DNA of 64,000 nucleotides. Source: Secundilactobacillus silagincola. GTDB lineage: Bacteria; Bacillota; Bacilli; Lactobacillales; Lactobacillaceae. Made by a program: the position numbers and the translations under genes. The notes under the pieces were generated by a model. That model saw only the letters and a program-made list of their open reading frames with translations, was not told where the DNA came from and did no database searches. Positions 8,489-16,847 of the stretch are shown piece after piece. Location: NCBI RefSeq assembly GCF_002583405.1, contig NZ_BCMJ01000005.1, positions 154,244-218,243 on the forward strand, read 5' to 3'. How positions within the stretch are numbered: the stretch's first letter is position 1; every line of letters starts with the position of its first letter.

Positions 8489-9511
8489 TTAGAATAAATT
8501 ACTAAAGAAATCAACAATTGACTGCCAAATTCTACTTAAAGTTCCCATCATGCCACTGGTATCTGCATTGCTGGCAAAATCCTTTAACTGCGCCATCTTG
8601 TTACCTACCGAATTACTAATGTTATTTGCAACTTGTTTTGCATTGTCAACGTAACTCGAAGTCCCTGAAACGGGTGCTTTTTGAACGTTACCCAACGCGA
8701 TGACAATGTTATTGATCACGGTAGTTGAGGTTTGAGACTGAATGCCTTGCTTTGCTAATGCATCATCGAGCATCTGCTTAATCTGGTCTTGAGTAGCGTA
8801 CTGATTATCTTTTTGTCGCTGTTTGGCCAGATCAGAGGATACGCTACCCACTGCAGCCATTAACTTGCCCGGATACTTTTTATCATCCTTATTTTGATTG
8901 ATTGCTGGCTGCGTTGCATCCATAATGCCGTTAGCAGCCTGCGTGTTTTGTTGGTTCAATGTCAAGCCGTCCGCTGCCAAAGCTTTATAAACACCAGTTA
9001 AAGCTGATTCTCCGGAAACTGTTTTATCAGCAGTCACCGTGATAATGACATCTTTAACACCGGCCATAGTAGCCACCATCGCATACTGCTGTGAAGTTAC
9101 TTGTGTAATATTGTTCTGACCATTGTAATCCGCAATATTCACCTTAACGCCAGTACCGGGATCAGCTGGAGCCAGCGATACTGAACTGATCATACTGGCA
9201 TCACTGGTACCTGCAGAATTAATGTACGTGCCATAATCCGAACCGGTGACCGTGAGACTTTGATAATTAGACTGAACGTCTAACGCTTTTGAAACAGCGT
9301 CCTTATCCTCAGAGGCCAATCCCGAACCATAAACAACATATGGTTTTGATAATGCCTTCGTTTGAACCGCCTGTCCAGATGACGCATTAGTTGATTCTGA
9401 ACTTGACGTCGCGTCGTTAGCAGTATCTGCCAACGCACTCACTGGCATACTTGCACCCAATAATAGTAACAGCGCACCGCTAATTAAACTGATACGAACT
9501 GCTTTTTTCAT
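8489..9511 (-). CDS. Secreted DUF1002 protein
   Basis: Predicted extracellular protein of unknown function, 340 residues. A signal peptide (SLISGALLLLLGASMPVSA, cleavage near ALA-DT) is followed by a Ser/Thr-rich spacer. The DUF1002 core starts at YVVYGSGLASEDKDAV and includes VKNIADYNGQNNITQVTSQQY-like and KDVIITVTADKTVSGESALTG segments. The C-terminus is rich in aromatics (IWQSIVDFFSNLF) and may associate with the membrane or wall. ATG at 9511 with GAGG eight bases upstream. Monocistronic. The family is widespread in Firmicutes but has no assigned role. Confidence 0.85.
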   Translation of the reverse strand: MKKAVRISLISGALLLLLGASMPVSALADTANDATSSSESTNASSGQAVQTKALSKPYVVYGSGLASEDKDAVSKALDVQSNYQSLTVTGSDYGTYINSAGTSDASMISSVSLAPADPGTGVKVNIADYNGQNNITQVTSQQYAMVATMAGVKDVIITVTADKTVSGESALTGVYKALAADGLTLNQQNTQAANGIMDATQPAINQNKDDKKYPGKLMAAVGSVSSDLAKQRQKDNQYATQDQIKQMLDDALAKQGIQSQTSTTVINNIVIALGNVQKAPVSGTSSYVDNAKQVANNISNSVGNKMAQLKDFASNADTSGMMGTLSRIWQSIVDFFSNLF

Positions 9512-9560
9512 AATGAAATCCTCATTTCATATAGGTTAAGTTAAGTGTATCACGACAAAT

Positions 9561-9590
9561 AAAAGGGCTAAACACCTAGTTAGCCCTTTT
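9561..9590 (-). terminator. Terminator of the ykfB-ykfC-serine hydrolase operon
   Basis: AAAAGGGCTAA (9561-9571) pairs with TTAGCCCTTTT (9580-9590) around an eight-base loop; T-rich on the minus-strand 3' side. A weak promoter for the DUF1002 gene (TTGTCG, 18 bp, CTATAT) may overlap its left flank. Confidence 0.88.
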
Positions 9591-9597
9591 AATGAAT

Positions 9598-10338
9598 TCA
9601 TAATGAGTGGTAAATCAGCTGACCAATCTTAGCCATTAAGGTGATTGCCACTAGTCGATCCGTAAATCCTTGCGTTAACACGGCAACATCAATCACATGC
9701 CCGTTCTTTACAAAGCGTGCCACATCATGATCGATATTTGGCCCTTCACCCGTTTTATTGTAGATGGCAACATCCTCAGCAGTTTCATCCATCGTTAAAG
9801 GTAACTTCCCGCGAAACTGCTGGTTTAAGAACCAACCGTGTACTTGAGGATAATGCTGCATCAACTCCCTGAAGAGTCTTAGACTATCAAACGCTGAAAT
9901 CAGATTTTCACGACCCGTTTTTTTTGCCTCTGTATCCATTAGCCGTCGTTGTAAACTGGTCCCGTCGTAATGATTAGCATCAAGCCATTGATTAATTGCA
10001 GTCATGGATAAATGATCAATCATCACGTTTGCGGCATAATTATCAGAATCAGCAATCATCAATCCTAAGAGATCTTTGATTGGCCACTCTTCTGGTGTCA
10101 GTAACTGCAGTACACCCGCGCCACCAACTTTTGGCGTTCTAGAAACGTTAATCATTTGATTTAAATCCTCATTTTGGGCAAGTTGAGTTGCTAAAACACC
10201 AAGTTTGATCAAAGAAGCTGCCGGAAATTGTCGGTGCTCCTGATAGCTAAAAACTAGGTTATCTGTATTATACATACAAATTGAAACTTGATTTTTGTAG
10301 GGTGCAATTAGCTCGTTAAGACCTGTTTCTAAGTTCAT
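9598..10338 (-). CDS. Serine hydrolase of the class A beta-lactamase fold, no signal peptide
   Basis: Penicillin-recognising serine enzyme. 246 residues with all signature motifs: SLIK (nucleophile Ser42, Lys45), SDN (98-100), an omega-loop-like MDTEAKK with Glu137, and KTG (195-197). It lacks a signal peptide or lipobox, so it should be cytosolic. The ATG at 10338 overlaps the ykfC stop (ATGA), a sign of translational coupling; an in-frame TTG two codons earlier is too close to the ribosome site. It is the last gene of the muropeptide recycling operon. From that context I infer a carboxypeptidase or amide hydrolase acting on wall fragments rather than antibiotic resistance. Confidence 0.85.
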   Translation of the reverse strand: MNLETGLNELIAPYKNQVSICMYNTDNLVFSYQEHRQFPAASLIKLGVLATQLAQNEDLNQMINVSRTPKVGGAGVLQLLTPEEWPIKDLLGLMIADSDNYAANVMIDHLSMTAINQWLDANHYDGTSLQRRLMDTEAKKTGRENLISAFDSLRLFRELMQHYPQVHGWFLNQQFRGKLPLTMDETAEDVAIYNKTGEGPNIDHDVARFVKNGHVIDVAVLTQGFTDRLVAITLMAKIGQLIYHSL

Positions 10339-11225
10339 TGCCAATACCTTCTTGCTGCCACAAATTCTGGTGCATATCGCATTTCAGTTAATTTAGCAAT
10401 GTCCACTTGTTTACCAGGTGTCCGCGACTGAATCATCTGACCGTCACCAATGTACATACCAACGTGGTGTACGAATCCTTTACCATGTTCATAAGCAAAA
10501 AACAGTAAATCACCCGGTTGCAAATTTTCTGGTTCAACCGATTGCCCATTATTACGCTGATCATCCGCATCTCTAGGAATAGCAATTCCCAATACACGGT
10601 GTAGGGTATACATAAATCCTGAGCAGTCAAAACCATACGGTGAAATGCCAGCCCAAAGATATCGAAGCCCTAAAAATTGTCGAGCCATGCTGACCATTTT
10701 CTCACCAGCAGTTTTGCCCTCAGCATTCACAGCAATACTGTCAGCTGCTACGTAACCTTCTCCCAAGGGCGTCACTACACGTAGTAAATTCCCCTCAGTG
10801 CCCAACTGAGTTAATTCGGTTCCCATAACTATCTCAAAAACCGGGTTCTGTTGTTCATCATACAGTGTTGTGAATGGTACAGCGACACAAAGATGAGTAT
10901 TTGCTTCTGGATACGCCACTGTCGAAGACGATAGCAGTTTACTCGGCAGCCAACCAATATAGCCCCTGTCATCCGCATCATCAGCCTGGGTTGTCAGGTA
11001 AACTTTAGCCCATTCACCCTCAACGCTGTCCACAATCACTTCATCATTAAAAACGGCCTGGGTTTCTAGCCGTTTAGAGTCACACAAATCAATGGTCTGC
11101 TCAGTCGTCATGGCAGCGACCCACTGTTTGGTTTCACCATTTAGCGCTAACTGATCAATATCTCGTGGCGCTTTTGGACTGGTCCATAGCGTTGCCACGG
11201 GCACAATAACACGTCTTTTTTCCAT
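10335..11225 (-). CDS. ykfC: NlpC/P60 family peptidase, YkfC-like (gamma-D-glutamyl-L-diamino-acid endopeptidase)
   Basis: Cytosolic cysteine peptidase that splits imported murein peptides to release L-Ala-gamma-D-Glu and the diamino acid. 296 residues: N-terminal SH3b-like modules (about 1-170, with YIGWLPSKLL and GEGYVAADSI), then NlpC/P60 with YLWAGISPYGFDCSGF (Cys201), LQPGDLLFF and HHVGMYIG (His254). The third catalytic position reads MIQS rather than the common MIHA. No signal peptide. ATG at 11225 chosen for its GGGGTGA ribosome site and the family-like MEKRRVIVPVATLW. Thirteen bases after ykfB, and overlapping the next gene, so it is mid-operon. Confidence 0.9.
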   Translation of the reverse strand: MEKRRVIVPVATLWTSPKAPRDIDQLALNGETKQWVAAMTTEQTIDLCDSKRLETQAVFNDEVIVDSVEGEWAKVYLTTQADDADDRGYIGWLPSKLLSSSTVAYPEANTHLCVAVPFTTLYDEQQNPVFEIVMGTELTQLGTEGNLLRVVTPLGEGYVAADSIAVNAEGKTAGEKMVSMARQFLGLRYLWAGISPYGFDCSGFMYTLHRVLGIAIPRDADDQRNNGQSVEPENLQPGDLLFFAYEHGKGFVHHVGMYIGDGQMIQSRTPGKQVDIAKLTEMRYAPEFVAARRYWQ

Positions 11226-11238
11226 CCGCTCACCCCAC

Positions 11239-12324
11239 TTACTTTGTTTGAAATTCAATCCCTAAACCGACATCGGTAGGAATCGTAATGACTGCACCAT
11301 CATGCGTAATTCCGCCAGTTGTCGGTTGGGTCTTAAACATCATGGCAGCATCTAAATCGTAGTATTGAATATTGGCCTTAGCAGCTGCCATGGCCGCAGC
11401 TGCCGTTACAGAAACCTGCGACTCGATCATACTGCCGACCATGCAAGGAACCCCAAAAGCTTCTGAAATCGCATTAATCTTCAAGGCGTTATCAATACCG
11501 CCCGCCTTCATCAACTTGAGATTAATAATATCACAACCGTCCATTTTTAGTAGCCTTAACGCATCCTTAACAGAAAAGATACTCTCATCGGCCATGATTG
11601 GTGTATCAGTATGCGCGGTTACATACGCCATGCCTTCAAAATCGTCTGCAGGAACGGGCTGTTCCACTAATTCAATGTCCAAGCCTTCCTGCGCCATTTG
11701 ATTAATCATTTTAGCCGCCTGTTTTTTATGCCAGCCCTGATTAGCATCCAATCGGATTTTAACGTTGGGACCCACCGCTTGCCGAATGGCACGAACCTGT
11801 TTTAAGTCCTCAAAAGGTGACTGACTGCCAACTTTAACTTTTAAGGTATCAAACCCCTCAGTAATTAGCTGTTTGGCATGGCCGACCATTTCTGCAGCGG
11901 TACCAACGCTCACCGTGTAATCCGTTGAAATCGTCTGACGGTAGCCTCCCAACCACTCTGACAAAGAAACGCCATAATGTTTAGCCAGCAAATCGTTAAC
12001 CGCAATATTCACTGCAGCTTTAGGACTGTGATTGCCCACCAGCGCAGTATCAATGATTTGTTTAACCCGTTCAGGCTGATTTAACGACGCTCCAATCAAC
12101 TTCGGTGCGATCACCTGTTCCACAGCAAATTTAATACTTGCGGAAGTGTCACCAGTAATGGGCGCAGTCGGCGCAGCTTCCCCTAGACCAGTAAACCCAT
12201 CAGAGTCGGTCAGTCGTACAATTAAACTGCTAGCTGTTGTTACTGTTCGCAAAGCCGTTTTAAACGGTGATTTTAGCGGTACAGCAATCGGAAATGTTTC
12301 AATTTTTTTAATGGTTAATGACAT
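11239..12324 (-). CDS. ykfB: L-Ala-D/L-Glu epimerase
   Basis: Enolase-superfamily enzyme that epimerises L-Ala-D-Glu from peptidoglycan to L-Ala-L-Glu so that ordinary dipeptidases can use it. 361 residues. The muconate-lactonizing-type active site is complete: KVK bases (Lys162 and Lys164), metal ligands Asp193 (RLDANQG), Glu221 (ELVEQP) and Asp246 (MADES), and Lys270 (INLKLMKAGG). ATG at 12324 with GGGAG eight bases upstream; an earlier in-frame TTG has no site. First of three muropeptide-recycling genes (ykfB, ykfC, serine hydrolase), 51 bp after the Crp/Fnr gene with no terminator between. Confidence 0.93.
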   Translation of the reverse strand: MSLTIKKIETFPIAVPLKSPFKTALRTVTTASSLIVRLTDSDGFTGLGEAAPTAPITGDTSASIKFAVEQVIAPKLIGASLNQPERVKQIIDTALVGNHSPKAAVNIAVNDLLAKHYGVSLSEWLGGYRQTISTDYTVSVGTAAEMVGHAKQLITEGFDTLKVKVGSQSPFEDLKQVRAIRQAVGPNVKIRLDANQGWHKKQAAKMINQMAQEGLDIELVEQPVPADDFEGMAYVTAHTDTPIMADESIFSVKDALRLLKMDGCDIINLKLMKAGGIDNALKINAISEAFGVPCMVGSMIESQVSVTAAAAMAAAKANIQYYDLDAAMMFKTQPTTGGITHDGAVITIPTDVGLGIEFQTK

Positions 12325-12347
12325 CGCAAAGTCTCCCAATTTTTTAA

Positions 12348-12375
12348 ATTATTAATCGTGTTGTTTACGCCACAA
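12348..12375 (-). promoter_or_regulatory. Possible ykfB promoter
   Basis: Minus strand: -35 TTGTGG (12370-12375), 16-bp spacer, -10 AATAAT (12348-12353), just past the end of the Crp/Fnr gene. Read-through from that gene is the alternative. Confidence 0.4.
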
Positions 12376-13065
12376 TCAGCTGAGGTTTAAATCATTCGGG
12401 TCAAACCGAAACCGTTTTTTATTATAAGTTAGCTTTCCAGCCACTTCTAACTTAGTCACAACCTGACCGGCAGTTTCACGAGTCGTCCCACTCAATCGCG
12501 CTAATTCAATTAAGGTGATTGGATAAGGAATCAACACATCCCCTTCAGGCGTTTTCTCGCCCATATCGGTGCCAAAAATACGTAGTACCTGCACCACTCT
12601 ACTGGTAGCACTAGACGTCACTAATTTTTGCAGTCGATTCTCCATTTGATTGAGTAACTGGCTCATTTGGCTAATCACTTGCCTTGTTACCAGAGGGTTC
12701 AGGGCAATGATGGCTTCAAACGTTGCCATAGGAACTGAGGCAATGGTGATTGGCGTTAGCGCAGTTGCCGTATACGGATAGTCTTCATCGGTATATAACC
12801 CGCGGTATGGAAATCCCTTGGTTGCCTTAACGTAATTAATGAAGGAAAAATTACCCGTTTCATCCTGCCTCTCCAACCGGACAACGCCTTTAATCACAAA
12901 ATAAAAACGTTGTCGCAAATCACCGTGATCAAATAGTACCTGACCCTTTGGAAATGTTTTGACCATTAAATCATGAGTCAATTTCGTAAATTCTTCTGGT
13001 GTAAAATCACGAAAATCAGGTAGTTGACGTAAATAATGGCGATATGTATCTTCCGAGTGCAGCAT
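12376..13065 (-). CDS. arcR: Crp/Fnr family transcriptional regulator (ArcR-like)
   Basis: DNA-binding regulator, 229 residues. An N-terminal cyclic-nucleotide-binding-fold domain (about 20-125; FPKGQVLFDHGDLRQRFYFV, then GVVRLERQDETG) is followed by a dimer helix and a C-terminal Crp-type helix-turn-helix (about 170-215; LIELARLSGTTRETAGQVV). There are no Cys clusters, so it is not an FNR-type iron-sulfur sensor. Placed directly downstream of arcC, as ArcR regulators of arginine deiminase clusters often are; the symbol rests on that context. ATG at 13065, AGGGG eight bases upstream. Own promoter; no terminator before ykfB. Confidence 0.78.
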   Translation of the reverse strand: MLHSEDTYRHYLRQLPDFRDFTPEEFTKLTHDLMVKTFPKGQVLFDHGDLRQRFYFVIKGVVRLERQDETGNFSFINYVKATKGFPYRGLYTDEDYPYTATALTPITIASVPMATFEAIIALNPLVTRQVISQMSQLLNQMENRLQKLVTSSATSRVVQVLRIFGTDMGEKTPEGDVLIPYPITLIELARLSGTTRETAGQVVTKLEVAGKLTYNKKRFRFDPNDLNLS

Positions 13066-13094
13066 GAAGCAGACCCCTTTCTTATCTGGCTATT

Positions 13095-13100
13095 ATTATA
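13095..13100 (-). promoter_or_regulatory. Predicted promoter of the Crp/Fnr regulator (-10 TATAAT)
   Basis: Consensus TATAAT on the minus strand, 29 bp before the ATG. The -35 area (CTTAAA) is poor, which would fit an activated promoter. The upstream region contains TTGAAAATCAAA-type inverted repeats. Confidence 0.5.
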
Positions 13101-13137
13101 CGCCAAATGATTTGAAATTTAAGTTTGATTTTCAAAA

Positions 13138-13177
13138 GTAAAAGACAGACCGAATTTTCATTCAGTCTGTCTTTTAC
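13138..13177 (-). terminator. arcC terminator
   Basis: Perfect 13-bp stem GTAAAAGACAGAC (13138-13150) / GTCTGTCTTTTAC (13165-13177), extended inward by four more pairs after one mismatch, loop TTTC; T-rich on the minus-strand 3' side. It separates arcC from the regulator gene. Confidence 0.85.
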
Positions 13178-13194
13178 TAGGCACTTACATTTCT

Positions 13195-14160
13195 CTAGAC
13201 ACTTGACTCCGCGTTGACAGTTGAAACAATCGTCCCTGAGCCATTTTCAATAAACTTGCCAAGATTACTTAGTGAAGTGATGACAGCTTGTCCCTCTGGG
13301 CGGTGAGTCACAAATTCAATTGCTGCTTCCACCTTTGGCAACATACTACCGGCGGCAAACTGCCCTTCAGCAATATACTGCTGTAACTCATCTACCGAAA
13401 TTGCATTCAGTTGCTGTTGATCTGGCGTGTTGAAATTCACGTAAACATGATCTACAGCAGTTAAAATAATCAGTTGATCAGCACCTACCCGCTCAGCTAG
13501 TTTCTCTGAAGCAAAATCTTTATCGATCACGGCTTCACAGCCAACTAGCTCATGGCCATGACGAACCACTGGAATACCGCCGCCACCAGCCGCTATTGGG
13601 ATTACACCAGCGTTAACTAAGTGGTTTACTGCACCTGCCTCAACCACATCGATTGGTCGTGGCGAAGGGACTACTCGCCGATAGCCACGACCAGCATCTT
13701 CCACAAAATGGAACTGGGGATTGGCAGACTGGATGGTAGTGATTTCTTCGTGATTATAAAACGGGCCAATGGGCTTCGTCGGTGTTTCAAAAGCCGGGTC
13801 ATTTTCATCCACAACAACTTGGGTGACCACGGTTGCAACGTCCACCTCTAACCCAAGTGCAGTCAGTTCTGCTGCCATTGCATTTTGCAGCCAATAACCA
13901 ATACTGCCCTGTGTCATGGCTACCGCCGTATCTAATGGCATTTCTGGATTATCTGGTGTACTTCCCGCTGCTTGCTGCAACAAGATGTTACCCACCTGCG
14001 GACCGTTACCGTGAGAAATGATCAATGAGTCACCTTGCTGAATAAATTTAACGAGGTACCTAGCAGTTTCTCTTAGAGCGCGTTGTTGCGCTGCCGCACT
14101 CGCATCATTTGCTAAAATCGCATTTCCGCCCAGTGCAACCACAATTTTGCGTGCTGTCAT
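13195..14160 (-). CDS. arcC: Carbamate kinase
   Basis: Last step of the arginine deiminase pathway: carbamoyl phosphate plus ADP gives ATP, ammonia and CO2. 321 residues of the amino-acid-kinase fold with VVALGGNAI near the N-terminus, [10 protein letters not shown] (about 50-59), [10 protein letters not shown] and [16 protein letters not shown] at 14160 with AAAGGA nine bases upstream. Follows arcB after a hairpin that may attenuate transcription, and ends at its own terminator. Confidence 0.96.
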   Translation of the reverse strand: MTARKIVVALGGNAILANDASAAAQQRALRETARYLVKFIQQGDSLIISHGNGPQVGNILLQQAAGSTPDNPEMPLDTAVAMTQGSIGYWLQNAMAAELTALGLEVDVATVVTQVVVDENDPAFETPTKPIGPFYNHEEITTIQSANPQFHFVEDAGRGYRRVVPSPRPIDVVEAGAVNHLVNAGVIPIAAGGGGIPVVRHGHELVGCEAVIDKDFASEKLAERVGADQLIILTAVDHVYVNFNTPDQQQLNAISVDELQQYIAEGQFAAGSMLPKVEAAIEFVTHRPEGQAVITSLSNLGKFIENGSGTIVSTVNAESSV

Positions 14161-14200
14161 GGGAAATCATCCTTTCTACCAAGTTGTCTGTTGAATAAAC

Positions 14201-14249
14201 AAAAAGGGCGCTTTGTAAAACACCACCTTGTGTTTTGCTCAAGCCCCCT
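14201..14249 (-). terminator. Hairpin between arcB and arcC (terminator or attenuator)
   Basis: On the minus strand GGGGGCTTG-CAAAACAC folds on GTGTTTT-AAGCGCCC with internal mismatches, followed by TTTTTG. No promoter for arcC was recognised downstream, so partial read-through is probable and would lower arcC relative to arcAB. Confidence 0.65.
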
Positions 14250-14264
14250 AAAAGCAATCTTCAA

Positions 14265-15293
14265 TTATACAGATGGAATAAATAAGTTACCTAACGTTGC
14301 GGCCATCATCGCTTTAATGGAATGCATCCGGTTTTCAGCTTCTTCAAACTGACGTGCATACTTGCTACGGAAGACTTCATCCGTAATTTCCATTTCGGTT
14401 AAGCCGTATTTTTCTTCAATTTCTTTACCATAATCGGTAGTCGTATCATGGAAGGCTGGCAGGCAGTGCATCACGATCAGTTGATCATCTGGTGTCCCCG
14501 TCTTCTTTAAAGCTGCCATATTCACTTGATAGGGTTGTAGCAGGTTGATCCGCTCTTGCCAGTTATTCTCACCCATGGATACCCAAACGTCGGTATAAAC
14601 GATATTTGAGCCCTTCATACCTTCATCCAAATCATCCGTAATCAGTAATTTAGCCCCTGAGTCCTTAGCAAAACCGTTAGCTAAATCTTGAATCTCCTGT
14701 GCTGGATATAATTCTTTTGGCGCTACGATGTGAATGTTCACACCAAGAATGGCACCGGTAACGAGCAGGGAGTTAGCAACGTTATTCCGGCCATCACCCA
14801 TAAATGTCAGTGTCAGGCCCTTCAAATGACCAAAGTTTTCCTTTACAGTCATGAAATCGGCCAACATTTGAGTTGGATGCCATTCATCCGTTAAACCATT
14901 CCAAACGGGAACGCCAGCATATTCAGCTAAATCTTCAACGACTTTTTGGCTGAAACCACGGAATTCAATGCCATCAAACATACTGCCAAGTACCTTAGCC
15001 GTATCTTCAACTGATTCTTTCTTACCCAATTGGATATCGTTAGCACCTAAAAATTCTGGGTGAGCCCCAAGATCGATTGCCGCAGTGGTAAACGCGGAAC
15101 GTGTCCGTGTTGAAGTCTTCTCAAACAGTAACGCCACGTTTTTACCTTCGAGGTAATGATGCGGTACTCCCGCTTTCTTGAGGGCTTTTAAATGCAGTCC
15201 AAAGTCAATCAAATAGTTTAATTCATCAGCACTAAAATCTTTTTCGGCCAACACTGACCGTCCTTGAAAAACACTCTTTTTAAAGTCTGTCAT
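14265..15293 (-). CDS. arcB: Ornithine carbamoyltransferase, catabolic
   Basis: Converts citrulline and phosphate to ornithine and carbamoyl phosphate in arginine deiminase catabolism. 342 residues: carbamoyl-phosphate motif [12 protein letters not shown] (about 55-66), [15 protein letters not shown], and the ornithine-side HCLPAFHD. The ATG at 15293 (MTDFKKS) is set by GGAG eight bases upstream; the ATG two codons earlier lies too close to it. Only 20 bp after arcA, so they form one operon. Confidence 0.96.
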   Translation of the reverse strand: MTDFKKSVFQGRSVLAEKDFSADELNYLIDFGLHLKALKKAGVPHHYLEGKNVALLFEKTSTRTRSAFTTAAIDLGAHPEFLGANDIQLGKKESVEDTAKVLGSMFDGIEFRGFSQKVVEDLAEYAGVPVWNGLTDEWHPTQMLADFMTVKENFGHLKGLTLTFMGDGRNNVANSLLVTGAILGVNIHIVAPKELYPAQEIQDLANGFAKDSGAKLLITDDLDEGMKGSNIVYTDVWVSMGENNWQERINLLQPYQVNMAALKKTGTPDDQLIVMHCLPAFHDTTTDYGKEIEEKYGLTEMEITDEVFRSKYARQFEEAENRMHSIKAMMAATLGNLFIPSV

Positions 15294-15313
15294 GATCATA
15301 GCTCCTTTTTTGG

Positions 15314-16549
15314 TTAGAGATCTTCTCGTACCAGCGGCATACTCATGCATCTTGGACCACCACGTCCCCTTGAAAGTTCACTGGAAAGAACTTCCAGAAC
15401 CTTGAGTCCATGTTCACGCAGCACCTGATTTGATACGTAGTTTCTATTATAGGTGACTACAACGCCTGGTGCAATCGCTAACGTATTAGATCCATCATTC
15501 CACTGTTCACGGTCCGCAATCAACGGATCACCGCCACCAGTTGGAATTAAATCAATATCATCAAGTCCAAGCACGTCCTTTAAGACTTGCTTTAAATCTA
15601 AGTGATGATCCACGTGTAACTCGCCATCTCGATCTTCGGTAACGATCCAGCTGTCGATTTGACCGCCCTCACCCAAAATACCTGGATGAACGGTAAATTG
15701 GTCGTGATTGATCATCGTAAAGACCGTGTCTAAATGCATCATCGCATGGTTATGAGGAATTCGAATCGCCAATACTTTTTCAAAGCCGCTCTTCTTTTCG
15801 AATAACCTACGAGCGATGTCTTCAATGGCACCAGCTGAAGTCCGTTCTGAGACACCGATTGCAATCACAGTGTCACTAAGGACTAATTCATCGCCACCTT
15901 CGATTCGACCAGGTTGATCACGGTCACGCCAAACGTGCAGCCCTTGATCAGCAAACCTCGGGTGATGATCGATAATGATTTCCATAAAGAGCGATTCACG
16001 CTGCCTTGCTGGGAAGGTCATGTGGTTAATGCTCAGACCATCACCAATTGATGCAGCTGGATCCCGAGTGAAATACAAGTTAGGCATCGGGTCCAAGAAG
16101 AAAGGATAGTCTTGTTCTTCCGCTGCACTCACTAAATCTTGCGGTACGAAATCTAATTCGTTTTTCCGCACACCGGCCATGATCTTAACAACCATTTCAG
16201 TGGTCGTCATGCTTAATAAATACTCTTCTAAAGCATGGTGGATCATTCCAGCTGCATAGCCGGATTCGGTCAGCATTTTATCCAGAAAATGAGTTTTTAA
16301 TTCGGCACCGCCAGCGTCTAAAGCTTCCACAACTAATTTTTCGAGATATAGAACTTCAACGCCATTATCTCTCAATGTATCTGCAAAGTTATCGTGTTCT
16401 TTTTGAGCAATGGGTAGGTAAGGAATGTCATCGAATAAGAGCCTTGGCATCATTTCGGGTGTAAAGTTTTCAACTTCGGCACCCGGCCTTTTTAACATTA
16501 CAACGTCAAGCTTGCCGATTTCCGATGTTACATGAATTGGTTTTGTCAT
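15314..16549 (-). CDS. arcA: Arginine deiminase
   Basis: Hydrolyses arginine to citrulline and ammonia, giving acid tolerance and ATP through arcB and arcC. 411 residues. Active-site segments are visible: FTRDP (substrate Asp), EGGDE, HLDTVFT (catalytic His), and the nucleophile Cys401 in [12 protein letters not shown] at 16549, AGGAGGT seven to eight bases upstream. First gene of arcABC. No arginine-ornithine antiporter gene (arcD) lies next to the cluster on either side. Its promoter carries phased TGTGAAA repeats. Confidence 0.97.
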   Translation of the reverse strand: MTKPIHVTSEIGKLDVVMLKRPGAEVENFTPEMMPRLLFDDIPYLPIAQKEHDNFADTLRDNGVEVLYLEKLVVEALDAGGAELKTHFLDKMLTESGYAAGMIHHALEEYLLSMTTTEMVVKIMAGVRKNELDFVPQDLVSAAEEQDYPFFLDPMPNLYFTRDPAASIGDGLSINHMTFPARQRESLFMEIIIDHHPRFADQGLHVWRDRDQPGRIEGGDELVLSDTVIAIGVSERTSAGAIEDIARRLFEKKSGFEKVLAIRIPHNHAMMHLDTVFTMINHDQFTVHPGILGEGGQIDSWIVTEDRDGELHVDHHLDLKQVLKDVLGLDDIDLIPTGGGDPLIADREQWNDGSNTLAIAPGVVVTYNRNYVSNQVLREHGLKVLEVLSSELSRGRGGPRCMSMPLVREDL

Positions 16550-16582
16550 GGTAGTTACCTCCTATCTCTTTTGGACACCTTA

Positions 16583-16611
16583 ATCATATGATGAATCAGC
16601 AGTCGTTTCAC
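16583..16611 (-). promoter_or_regulatory. Predicted arcA promoter
   Basis: Minus strand: -35 GTGAAA (16606-16611), 17-bp spacer, -10 TATGAT (16583-16588). The weak -35 fits a promoter that needs an activator. Confidence 0.55.
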
Positions 16612-16647
16612 CGATGATTTCACAGTTGGAATGCCAAGGATTTCACA
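16606..16647 (-). promoter_or_regulatory. Three phased TGTGAAA-type repeats at the arcA promoter (candidate Crp/Fnr-type operator)
   Basis: Minus-strand repeats GGTGAAA (16606-16612), TGTGAAA (16618-16624) and TGTGAAA (16641-16647) lie 12 and 23 bp apart, near one and two helical turns. The last two share TGTGAAATC. TGTGA is the half-site of Crp-like factors (TGTGA-N6-TCACA), but the inverted second half is not present. They overlap or abut the -35, as activator sites do. Confidence 0.45.
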
Positions 16648-16678
16648 CTTTTAAACCGTTGTGATTATTTAGACAAAA

Positions 16679-16740
16679 ATATGCAGAAATTCAATGTATT
16701 TAAGCTTTGTTTGCTTAAATATACACTAGTTTCTGCATAT
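16679..16740. terminator. Long imperfect inverted repeat between lacI and arcA, probable lacI terminator
   Basis: Arms at 16679-16705 and 16713-16740 begin with the perfect 11-mer ATATGCAGAAA and end with perfect TTTAAGC pairing, with a mismatched centre and a seven-base loop. On the minus strand the stem is followed by TTTTTG, so it can terminate the lacI transcript. The stem is longer than usual. Confidence 0.6.
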
Positions 16741-16847
16741 TATTAGAAAATTAAAATTAAATTAAATATTTTTTCGCATTACTATTTGCTTTAGATAAAG
16801 GGATATTCGCAGTTTTATCGTTTTTAATTCATATTTGTTTCACATTT

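Noticed and set aside
9598..10338. Antibiotic-resistance beta-lactamase
   Set aside because: Motifs fit the fold, but there is no export signal and the gene is embedded in a recycling operon; resistance is not supported.
11372..11701. Plus-strand open frame of 109 codons
   Set aside because: Entirely antisense to ykfB, no ribosome site, and Ala/Ser-biased composition typical of a shadow frame.
16679..16740. ArgR (ARG box) site at arcA
   Set aside because: The ATGCA-type halves do not have ARG-box spacing; a terminator explains the structure better.
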